From contig DCGN01000140.1 of assembly GCA_002315275.1 (NCBI GenBank), positions 9,361-25,340 of the forward strand: a stretch of DNA of 15,980 nucleotides, in the 5' to 3' direction. A program made the position numbers and the translations under genes. This document shows, one piece after another, positions 6,701-13,085 of this stretch; position 1 is the stretch's first letter, and each line of letters starts with the position of its first letter. Below the pieces are notes generated by a model. That model saw only the letters and a list, made by a program, of their open reading frames with translations. It was not told the DNA's origin and searched no databases. The DNA comes from Clostridiales bacterium UBA1777 (GTDB lineage: Bacteria; Bacillota; Clostridia; Oscillospirales; Oscillospiraceae).

Positions 6701-6925
6701 TTATCGGTTGTGGTTGTTGAACCAGTTATTCCAGAGCTCCGTGAGCTTCTTCTTGAAAACGAATCTGCCGGTCGTGCCCGTTCCGCCGTTATTGCAGGGG
6801 CCGTCAATTACTTCGTTCTGAGATTCAACGACGAGACTGCTGCCCTGCTCGCCCGTTCCGCCGCTTACAGCGTCAAGCTCTCTGTCATTCAGCTCGGTAT
6901 CCTTAAGTGCTTTCTTTTCGTCCAT
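6701..6925 (-). CDS. GG-leader peptide 1 (bacteriocin-like precursor)
   Basis: The 74-residue precursor has a 23-residue leader ending TELNDRELDAVSGG, matching the double-glycine consensus with ELNDxEL shared with peptide 3. The predicted mature part of 51 residues is Gly/Asn rich (DGPCNNGGTGTTG, one Cys) and ends in a basic aromatic tail with KKKLTELWNNWF. AAGGAG lies 6 bases before the ATG at 6925. It is the first gene of the tandem set and lies under the only visible promoter. The single Cys could form a dimer but no intrachain bridge. Whether the peptide is modified is unknown; no modifying enzyme is nearby. Confidence 0.8.
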   Translation of the reverse strand: MDEKKALKDTELNDRELDAVSGGTGEQGSSLVVESQNEVIDGPCNNGGTGTTGRFVFKKKLTELWNNWFNNHNR

Positions 6926-6961
6926 GCTTTTCTCCTTATGTCAAATTCAACCTTTTCTGTT

Positions 6962-6967
6962 ATTATA
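6962..6967 (-). promoter_or_regulatory. -10 element of the GG-peptide gene cluster
   Basis: A perfect TATAAT (minus strand, 6967-6962) lies 36 bases upstream of the first peptide start. At 17 bases further only TACCAT (6990-6985) is found, not a recognisable -35. This pattern is common for activator-dependent promoters, as in regulated bacteriocin operons. Confidence 0.6.
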
Positions 6968-6989
6968 TACGAACGAGCAGCAAAATGGT

Positions 6990-7077
6990 ACTGTTATTTT
7001 TCAAAAAAAACGATTATTTTTTTCCGAGCCAGAATACTGTGAAAAAACTGTAAATTCCGCAAAAAACTTTTTACTGT
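6990..7077. repeat. Four ACTGT direct repeats in the divergent promoter region
   Basis: ACTGT occurs in the same orientation at 6990-6994, 7036-7040, 7047-7051 and 7073-7077. The middle pair is spaced 11 bases (one helical turn). All but one lie in an AT-rich stretch with long A and T runs. They sit upstream of the peptide -10 and next to the lipoprotein promoter, so they could bind a shared regulator. Five-base matches in AT-rich DNA can arise by chance. Confidence 0.3.
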
Positions 7078-7080
7078 ATC

Positions 7081-7109
7081 TTGCAATCCGGCCGTTATTG
7101 TGTTATATA
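7081..7109 (+). promoter_or_regulatory. Promoter of the cystatin-like lipoprotein gene
   Basis: TTGCAA (7081-7086) and TATATA (7104-7109) are 17 bases apart, with TG at 7101-7102 as an extended -10. The ribosome site AGGAG (7145-7149) precedes the ATG at 7157 by 7 bases. Confidence 0.65.
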
Positions 7110-7156
7110 GTTTAATGCGTAATATTTGAAATCAATTATCCGACAGGAGTTATATT

Positions 7157-7501
7157 ATGAAGAACTTTAAAACCGCGGTATCCGTATTTCTTATCCTCAT
7201 GATAGTCCTCTCCCTCGCCGCCTGCGAGAAGAAGAACGAGCAGGCCAAGGATGAGCCCATTGTCGGCGGCTGGAACGAGCAGAACACCGCCCCCTCCGAT
7301 GAAGAGGTCGATATCTTCAACAAGGCCGTTGAGGGCACGGATTACGCCGATTACACTCCCGTTACCCTTCTTGCCACGCAGGTAGTCGCAGGCCGGAATT
7401 ACAAGTTCCTCTGCACCGATGCCGCAGGCGCCGAGTTCACCGTTGTCATCTACCGTGACCTCAGCGATAACTGCTCTGTGACCTCCGTCGAAGCAAAGTA
7501 A
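7157..7501 (+). CDS. Small lipoprotein with cystatin-like domain
   Basis: The 114-residue protein has a lipoprotein signal peptide with lipobox LAAC (Cys23), so it is exported and anchored to the outer face of the membrane. The mature part carries the two main contact elements of cystatins in the right order. One is an N-terminal double glycine (IVGGWN, 35-40). The other is QVVAGRNYKF (75-84), the first inhibitory hairpin QxVxG followed by the NY typical of cystatins. The helix-like DEEVDIFNKAVEG lies between them. A second hairpin with PW is not seen. Cys86 and Cys106 could pair. By analogy it would block papain-like cysteine proteases outside the cell; this is inference. It is divergent from the GG-peptide genes and has its own promoter and terminator. 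Confidence 0.75.
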   Translation: MKNFKTAVSVFLILMIVLSLAACEKKNEQAKDEPIVGGWNEQNTAPSDEEVDIFNKAVEGTDYADYTPVTLLATQVVAGRNYKFLCTDAAGAEFTVVIYRDLSDNCSVTSVEAK

Positions 7502-7518
7502 ATCATCGTCTCCTAAGG

Positions 7519-7543
7519 CCGCATCGTCCGATGCGGTTTTTTT
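7519..7543 (+). terminator. Terminator of the lipoprotein gene
   Basis: The stem CCGCATC / GATGCGG (7519-7525 and 7530-7536) has a GTCC loop and is followed by seven T (7537-7543). It begins 18 bases after the stop codon, a classical factor-independent terminator. Confidence 0.9.
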
Positions 7544-7583
7544 ATGCTCAACATGGGAACGCGTGGCTTACACACTGCCCCGC

Positions 7584-7806
7584 AGGGGGGCGATCATCGA
7601 TCGCCCGAGCCCCGTTGCCTCCCCTTGGATAGGGGGATGTGCCGAGCAAAGCGAGGCGTAGATGTCGAACTCTATCAAATATACGCGACCCTGTCGACCT
7701 CTCAGTCACCTTCGGTGACAGCTCCCCTGATCACAGGGGAGCCATTCTGATCTGTCGCCGCAGGCGACACCTCAATTCCTCAATTTCTATCTCCAAACTC
7801 CAAACT
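7584..7806. repeat. Gene-free island of palindromic intergenic repeats
   Basis: No credible gene is seen between 7544 and 7851. The stretch holds several hairpins: GGGCGATC-ATC-GATCGCCC (7587-7605); CCTCCCCTTGGATAGGGGGATG (7617-7638), a partly decayed stem; GTCACC-TTC-GGTGAC (7705-7719); GCTCCCCTG-ATCA-CAGGGGAGC (7721-7742); and GTCGCC-GCA-GGCGAC (7754-7768). It ends in tandem CTCCAAA copies (7789-7806). The first two hairpins form a module that recurs at 15930-15980. Such short GC-rich palindromes are widespread between genes of gut Oscillospiraceae. They may be non-autonomous mobile repeats or transcript-end structures. Confidence 0.75.
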
Positions 7807-7808
7807 GA

Positions 7809-7849
7809 AATACCGGGGCTGCATCCCATTCGGATACACCCCCGGTATT
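7809..7849 (-). terminator. Terminator of the ligase-phosphorylase-Dabb operon
   Basis: Perfect 10-base arms AATACCGGGG (7809-7818) and CCCCGGTATT (7840-7849), with an inner ATCC/GGAT stem, lie 2 bases after the last stop codon. The tail on the minus strand (TTTCAGTTTGG) is only moderately T-rich. Confidence 0.75.
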
Positions 7850-7851
7850 AC

Positions 7852-8136
7852 TTATTCGCAGTCGAATATCGCCTTTTTCGCGACTATGCCGCCGTATTCG
7901 CTTAACCAGCGCTTGTGCAGTGCGGACTCGTCCCAATTTGGAAGCGCGTCCTTCTCCATCGTGACGGTTATCATCACGTCGTATCTGTTTTCGCGGTCGA
8001 TGCAGTTGGGAACGGCCTCGGCGCCCGAAACGCCTTCTATCTCCCCTGCCGAAGCGAAAAGCGCCTTTATCTCGGCGAGCATTGCTCCCTTGTCCGAAAC
8101 GGACTCGTTATATTTAACGATTATGTTATGCTTCAT
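7852..8136 (-). CDS. Small Dabb-like (stress-responsive alpha/beta-barrel) protein
   Basis: The 94-residue soluble protein opens MKHNIIVKYNESVSDK, has a central YDVMITVTM strand, and ends SALHKRWLSEYGGIVAKKAIFDCE. This order (opening strand, helix, YDxxxxxxF-like strand, H-x-W helix, closing strand) resembles the dimeric Dabb/ferredoxin-like barrel family; recognition is by pattern only. Members act in diverse small-molecule chemistry or have no known reaction, so no substrate is proposed. Its ATG overlaps the phosphorylase stop as ATGA, so it is co-translated as the last gene of the operon. Confidence 0.65.
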   Translation of the reverse strand: MKHNIIVKYNESVSDKGAMLAEIKALFASAGEIEGVSGAEAVPNCIDRENRYDVMITVTMEKDALPNWDESALHKRWLSEYGGIVAKKAIFDCE

Positions 8137-8888
8137 CTGTCTAACATCGTGGCCAGCTCAAAGCCGAGCGCTATATTTGAGATACTGTGGTTTGCCTCGT
8201 CGTAATTCTCTCTGCTCCAGCCCACCTCGTCAAGCACGTCGCCGGTGAAGAAGTAGTAATACAGCTCAACGCCGTAGTAATCGCTGATAGCCTGCAGAGC
8301 GGAGGCCTCCATCTCAACGCAGACGCAGCCGTCCGCCTTGTGCATGGCGATCTCGTTGCCGGTCTCCTGATAGATAGCGTCCGTGCTCCAGGTCTTGCCT
8401 GTGCCGAAATCGACTCCGAGCGCCTCAAGCATCGAGCACACCTTTTTGCAGTTTGCCATCTCGATATAATCGCTCGGGGCGGCGTAGTGATAGGAAAGGC
8501 CCTCGTCTCTGTACGCCTTCGTCGGCACGATTATCTTCTTGCCCGTGAGGGAGGTGTCGATAAGGCCGCACGAGCCGAACACTATGAACTTCTTCGCTCC
8601 GAGCAGATGGTTTGCCTCGGCAAGGCATGCCGCGGACGGCGGCGCGCCGTAGGGTGCGGCGAAATAGCACACGTCGGTTCCCTTGTAGGTCGTCTTATAG
8701 ACCGGGATGGACGTAACGCCCGTGCCGACCTCTCCGATGACCTCCGTGGGCCAGATCGTTCTCGCGATCTTGACGATCTTATGCGAGAACATCATGATGC
8801 ATATATCGCACTTGCCCTTTGCCTGCTTGCAGATCATATCGGGCTTTAGGATCGGCTCTGACTTGCTGGAAAATGTATCTGTAATCAT
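8133..8888 (-). CDS. Nucleoside phosphorylase family protein
   Basis: The 251-residue cytosolic protein belongs to the PNP/UDP phosphorylase superfamily, which swaps a base or its analogue for phosphate on ribose. Visible motifs are FGSCGLID (104-111), the VPTKAYRDEGLSYHY block (121-135), TWSTDAIYQET (166-176), the sugar-binding VEMEASAL (191-198), and Asp217 in FFTGDVLDEVGW at the place of the catalytic acid. Substrate (purine, uridine or other) cannot be fixed by eye. Both ends overlap the neighbouring genes by ATGA. The link to an acyl-CoA ligase is unusual and hints at a dedicated pathway rather than plain salvage. Confidence 0.88.
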   Translation of the reverse strand: MITDTFSSKSEPILKPDMICKQAKGKCDICIMMFSHKIVKIARTIWPTEVIGEVGTGVTSIPVYKTTYKGTDVCYFAAPYGAPPSAACLAEANHLLGAKKFIVFGSCGLIDTSLTGKKIIVPTKAYRDEGLSYHYAAPSDYIEMANCKKVCSMLEALGVDFGTGKTWSTDAIYQETGNEIAMHKADGCVCVEMEASALQAISDYYGVELYYYFFTGDVLDEVGWSRENYDEANHSISNIALGFELATMLDR

Positions 8889-10627
8889 GCGTTCTCCTGC
8901 TTTGCGGCTTCTTCTGCAGCCTTTATTTTGGCAAGCTCCTCTTCCTCGAGCACTCTGTATGCAACCTTGCCGACGAGAGTTTTCGGGAGCTCATCGCGGA
9001 ATTCTATGTCATACGGCATAGCGTACTTGGCAATATGCTTCCTGCAGTAATCAAGCAGCTCCTTCTTCGTTGCATCAACGGCGGGCACATTGGGCTTGAG
9101 CTTTACGAACGCCTTGACCTTCTGCATTCTGTAGGGATCGGGAACGCCGATGATGCAGCTCATCTGCACCTTCTCGTTGGCATCGAGGATATTCTCGAGC
9201 TGTGCGGGATACACGTTATAGCCCGAGCAGATGAGCATTCTCTTTGCGCGTCCCTTGAAGTAGATAAAGCCCTGATCGTCCTGAATGCCGAGGTCACCGC
9301 TGTAGACCCATGTGAGGCCGTCGGCATGCGTGCGCAGAGTGTTTGCCGTCTCGTCGGGGTGGTTCATATATTCCTTCATAACGGTCGGCCCTGCGAGGAG
9401 GATCTCGCCCTCTTCGCCGTAGGGCAGCTCCTCATCGGTGCCGGGCTTGACTATCTTGATATATGTATCGGGGAACGGCAGGCCTATGCTCCCCTCCTTG
9501 AACATATGGGGAGGCGTGAGGCAGCAGGCGGTAACGGTCTCGGTCATGCCGTAGCCCTCGCGGACCTGAATGGATGCCTTATGGTCGTAGAGGAACTTAT
9601 CGAACTTCTTCTTAAGCTCAACGGAAAGCGAATCGCCTCCGGAGAACACGCCCTTGAGGGAGCTGAGGTCGGCCTTCTCCATCGAGGGCAGGCGAAGCAG
9701 AGCCTCGTACAGCGTGGGCACGCCGGCGATAAAGTTGCAGTGGTACTTTGTGATCTGCTTTGCATAGGTCTTCGCGGTGAAGCGCGGGATGAGGATACAT
9801 CTGCCGCCGTTTTCAAGCATCGTGTGTACGCATACGCCGAGGCCGAAGCCGTGGAAAAGGGGCATTGCGGCGAGCATTCTGTCGCCGGGGCGGAACATCG
9901 GGTTAGTTGCAACTACCTGCTGGCCGAGTGCGTTGAAGTTTCTGTTTGTGAGCACGATGCCCTTGGAGGTGCCGGTCGTGCCGCCGGAATAGAGGATGAC
10001 GGCGGGGTCATCGTCGGCGCGGTCTACCTTGTAGTTGTAGAAGCAGCTCTTGCTGAGATGAAGGAAATCGTTCCACATGATAACGGGAGCATCGTCGGGG
10101 ATCTTCTGGATCTTTCTGCCGTCGGTCAGCATATATCCGGCCTTGAGCGGCTGGGAAAGCTCGTCCTTCACGCGGGCGATTATCATGTTGACAACACCTG
10201 TGTTGGCTCTGACGCGCTCGAACTTATGATAGAACTGGTCAAGCGTAATCGCCGTGACCGACTGAGACTCGTTGAGATAGAACTCTATCTCCTTCTCGGC
10301 GGACAGCGGATGGATCATGCTTGCCACGCCGCCGACCATGTTCACGGCGTAGAACATATAAATAGCCTGAGGGCAATTCGGCAGAGCGATGGTGACCTTG
10401 TCTCCCGCGCGCACGCCGATCGTCTTCAGCGCCTTAGCGCAGGTGTTGATATTCTGCAGCATCTTCCTGTAGGTAGTAGACCTGCCCATAAAGTCAAATG
10501 CGATATTGTTTGGGTACTTCTCTGCAATAGCCGCAACGGCGTCATACATTGAGCCCGAAAAGTAATCAAGATGAAGGGGAAGCTCGCCTACATAGGGCGC
10601 CCAGGGAGTTTTAGCGGTAATTTCCAT
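8885..10627 (-). CDS. AMP-forming acyl-CoA ligase (FadD-like)
   Basis: The 580-residue enzyme of the ANL superfamily activates a carboxylic acid with ATP to acyl-AMP and then to acyl-CoA. Motifs in order: ATP loop YSGGTTGTSKG (213-223), YGMTE (359-363), YSGDLG with FKGRAKRMLICSGYNVYP (442-473), and the C-terminal catalytic lysine Lys554 in PKTLVGKVAYR. Length and motif spelling fit medium- or long-chain fatty acyl-CoA ligases, but aromatic acids are possible. The C-terminus has a charged Glu/Ala/Lys tail. AAGGATGA precedes the ATG at 10627. It is the first gene of a three-gene operon with the phosphorylase and the Dabb-like protein. Confidence 0.92.
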   Translation of the reverse strand: MEITAKTPWAPYVGELPLHLDYFSGSMYDAVAAIAEKYPNNIAFDFMGRSTTYRKMLQNINTCAKALKTIGVRAGDKVTIALPNCPQAIYMFYAVNMVGGVASMIHPLSAEKEIEFYLNESQSVTAITLDQFYHKFERVRANTGVVNMIIARVKDELSQPLKAGYMLTDGRKIQKIPDDAPVIMWNDFLHLSKSCFYNYKVDRADDDPAVILYSGGTTGTSKGIVLTNRNFNALGQQVVATNPMFRPGDRMLAAMPLFHGFGLGVCVHTMLENGGRCILIPRFTAKTYAKQITKYHCNFIAGVPTLYEALLRLPSMEKADLSSLKGVFSGGDSLSVELKKKFDKFLYDHKASIQVREGYGMTETVTACCLTPPHMFKEGSIGLPFPDTYIKIVKPGTDEELPYGEEGEILLAGPTVMKEYMNHPDETANTLRTHADGLTWVYSGDLGIQDDQGFIYFKGRAKRMLICSGYNVYPAQLENILDANEKVQMSCIIGVPDPYRMQKVKAFVKLKPNVPAVDATKKELLDYCRKHIAKYAMPYDIEFRDELPKTLVGKVAYRVLEEEELAKIKAAEEAAKQENA

Positions 10628-10674
10628 GTTATACTCATCCTTGTTTATTTTAATTTATAAAAAACGCTTTTTTT

Positions 10675-10703
10675 ATTATACACCCGTTAAATCCTTTTGA
10701 ACA
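10675..10703 (-). promoter_or_regulatory. Promoter of the ligase operon
   Basis: A perfect -10 TATAAT (10680-10675, minus strand) lies 17 bases from TGTTCA (10703-10698). The 85-base gap after the GH3 gene shows no clear terminator hairpin, so read-through from the glucosidase pair is also possible. Confidence 0.65.
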
Positions 10704-10712
10704 GAACTTTTT

Positions 10713-13085
10713 TTATTTTTTCAGGAGCTCTCTGAAGCCGCCCTTTTCGCCGTTCGCAATCTTCAGTATCGCGTAAACTGCCTTGTCGGACATCGCGCCC
10801 GTAAGTCTTGACAGCCCTCTATACGGCATATTCAGCACGAAGTTCACCTCAACGGAGTACTTCTCCTTGCCGATGAGCGCCATCGTCCTCTGCACGAGCT
10901 TTACGCCGTCATACAGAAGCCTTCCGACGCCGTGCTTCTTCGTTCTCCCCTGCGCTATCGCGGAGTTGAAGCCGAGCCTGCCGTTTTTCGGCCAGTGCGC
11001 GGGCGGTATCTCACGGCCGAGAAGCGCCGCGAAGCTCTCATCCGAAACGTGCTTCACGTCTGCCGCTCTGTACACGTCAAACACGCTGTCGGCGTACGGG
11101 TCGGCAACGGGCTCGCCCTCGAGGATTATCTCCTGCGTGAGCCTTATATCCTCGCACGATGCGCCTATCTCTATCGCGTAAGCGCCGGGCTCTGTCGCCC
11201 AGCCGTTTCGCTCGATGCTCCAGTAGGCAAAGCTCCTGTCTGAAAGACTGATCTCAAGCTCTCTGCTCTCGCCCGCCTCAAGGAACACCTTCTTAAAGCC
11301 CTTTAGCTCGCGCTTCGGGCGGAAGGTGCCGTTTGTTCTCGGCTCGATGTAGAGCTCAGCTATCTCCGCGCCCGCTCTGCCGCCGACGTTTTTCACCGTG
11401 AAGCTCACCTTTTCGCGCGTTGCCTTGAGGTCGGAATACTCAAAGCGTGTGTAGCTCATGCCGTAGCCGAACGGATACTTGACCGGCACGTTCGCGCTCA
11501 GGTAGTATCTGTAGCCGATGTAAAGCCCCTCTCTGTACTCTGCCGTTGCCTCTGCGCCGGGGTAATTGCCCGCAGCGGGAGCATCCTCATAGCGCATCGG
11601 CACGCTCTCGGCAAGCTTTCCGCACGGCACGGCCTTGCCCATTATGAGCCTTGCCGCCGCGTCTGCACCGGCCTGACCGCCGAGATACATGTGCAGAACG
11701 GCCTTCGCGTATCTGTCCCACTCCATCTCCACGGGACTGCCGCACGAGAGGATAACGGCCACGTTCGGATTTGCCCTGCTTATCTCGCGCAGGAGGTGTA
11801 TCTGATTTGCTGGCATAGCCATGCCGGCTCTGTCAACGCCCTCCGCCTCGCTCAGATCGTCAAGCCCGAGGAAGAGGAGCACAACATCCGCCTCTCTTGC
11901 AAGGGCGACAGCTCTCTCGAGCATCGGACCGTCAGGTCTGCCGCTGCGCCTGAAGCCTCGCTCCCGGCCGATGATGCTTGCGCCCTCGGCGCGGAGCGTA
12001 TCGAGCGCGCAGGTCAGCACTGTCGGCTCGATGAGGGAGCTTCCCGCGCCCTGATATCTCGGCTCGAACGCGAAATCGCCGATAACGGCTGCTCGCTTCG
12101 TGCCGTCTATCGGGAGAAGCCCGCCGTCATTTTTCAGCAGCACCGCGCTGCCCTCCGCCACCTTCGCGGCGAAGGCGTGATGCTCTTTTATGTCGTATAC
12201 CTTACGCTCTCTGAGATTTTCCTGCGCGGTGAACACCATCTCGAGGAGGTTATCTACCTGCTCGTCAAGCAGAGCCTCGTCAAGCTCACCCGTGCGCACG
12301 GCCTCAACGATCTGTCTGTCGGTCTCGCCCGCGGTCGACGGCATCTCGAGCGTCGAGCCCGCGCGTATCGCCGCGACTCTGTCGCAGTTGCCGCCCCAGT
12401 CGCTCACGATGAGACCCTTATAGCCCCACTCGCCGCGCAGTATATCGCGCAGAAGGTGCATGTTCTCGTTGGCGTACTGCCCGTTCACCATGTTGTACGA
12501 GGTCATGAGGCCGCGGGTCTTTCCCTCCTTGACGGCCGTTTCAAACGCAGGGAGATATATCTCGCGGAGCGTTCTCTCGTCCACAACGGAGTCATTGCTC
12601 ATGCGAAGATGCTCCTGCGAGTTCGCCGCAAAGTGCTTTACGCAGGCGGAAACACCCTCGCTCTGTATGCCTCTTATCATCGCCGCGGCGCACCTGCCCG
12701 CGAGGAGCGGGTCCTCCGAGTAATACTCGAAGTTTCTGCCGCAGAGCGGATCGCGCTTTATGTTCACTCCCGGCCCGAGCACCATGCCCACGCCCTCGGA
12801 GGATGCCTCAATGCCGAGGTGTCTGCCCATCTCGAATAGCAGCTCCTCGTCCCAGCTGTTTGCCGAGCAGGAGGCCGTCGGATAACAGGTCGCGGGGTAT
12901 GACCCGCTCAGTCCGAGATGATCCTCGGAGGCTGTCTGCTTTCTCAGCCCGTGAGGCCCGTCAGTCATCATCATTGTCGGCACATTGAGCCTTTCTATCG
13001 GCTTCGTGTTCCAGAAGCTCTTGCCGGACATAAGCGAGGCTTTTTCCTCAAGTGTCATTTTCCCGATGATCGACTGATGCTTCAT
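10713..13085 (-). CDS. Cytosolic GH3 beta-glucosidase, classical domain order with C-terminal extension
   Basis: The 790-residue enzyme has no signal peptide and should act on imported beta-glucosides. The N-terminal barrel carries TDGPHGLR (41-48), GRNFEYYSEDP, KHFAANSQE (Lys150-His151) and the nucleophile Asp229 in LIVSDWG. The alpha/beta sandwich begins at AVLLKNDGGLLP, with probable acid/base Glu415 in SEAEGVDR. A fibronectin III-like domain (FTVKNVGGRAGAEIAELYI) lies in the last third. About 110 extra residues after the usual end contain PPAHWPKNGRLGFNSAIAQ and a hydrophobic/basic closing part, seen in some clostridial GH3 proteins. GGAGG lies about 10 bases upstream. The ATG overlaps the preceding stop by one base (TGATG), so both glucosidases are coupled. 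Xylosidase or other GH3 activity is possible. Confidence 0.95.
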   Translation of the reverse strand: MKHQSIIGKMTLEEKASLMSGKSFWNTKPIERLNVPTMMMTDGPHGLRKQTASEDHLGLSGSYPATCYPTASCSANSWDEELLFEMGRHLGIEASSEGVGMVLGPGVNIKRDPLCGRNFEYYSEDPLLAGRCAAAMIRGIQSEGVSACVKHFAANSQEHLRMSNDSVVDERTLREIYLPAFETAVKEGKTRGLMTSYNMVNGQYANENMHLLRDILRGEWGYKGLIVSDWGGNCDRVAAIRAGSTLEMPSTAGETDRQIVEAVRTGELDEALLDEQVDNLLEMVFTAQENLRERKVYDIKEHHAFAAKVAEGSAVLLKNDGGLLPIDGTKRAAVIGDFAFEPRYQGAGSSLIEPTVLTCALDTLRAEGASIIGRERGFRRSGRPDGPMLERAVALAREADVVLLFLGLDDLSEAEGVDRAGMAMPANQIHLLREISRANPNVAVILSCGSPVEMEWDRYAKAVLHMYLGGQAGADAAARLIMGKAVPCGKLAESVPMRYEDAPAAGNYPGAEATAEYREGLYIGYRYYLSANVPVKYPFGYGMSYTRFEYSDLKATREKVSFTVKNVGGRAGAEIAELYIEPRTNGTFRPKRELKGFKKVFLEAGESRELEISLSDRSFAYWSIERNGWATEPGAYAIEIGASCEDIRLTQEIILEGEPVADPYADSVFDVYRAADVKHVSDESFAALLGREIPPAHWPKNGRLGFNSAIAQGRTKKHGVGRLLYDGVKLVQRTMALIGKEKYSVEVNFVLNMPYRGLSRLTGAMSDKAVYAILKIANGEKGGFRELLKK

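Noticed and set aside
6173..6925. Lanthipeptide, sactipeptide or Nif11-type precursors
   Set aside because: The mature parts hold none or one Cys, the leaders are short GG types, and no LanM, radical SAM or other modifying enzyme lies nearby.
7584..7806. CRISPR array
   Set aside because: The hairpins differ from one another and are not regularly spaced with unique spacers; no cas gene is present.
7544..7905. Two small plus-strand open frames in the repeat island
   Set aside because: They run through palindromic repeats and lack ribosome sites and recognisable products.
9035..10552. 505-codon plus-strand open frame opposite the acyl-CoA ligase
   Set aside because: The opposite strand encodes all ANL motifs in order; the long open frame results from high GC and codon bias.
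11691..12839. Plus-strand open frame opposite the cytosolic GH3 gene, and a similar one at 14696-15763
   Set aside because: Both are shadows of GH3 coding sequence with no independent start signals.
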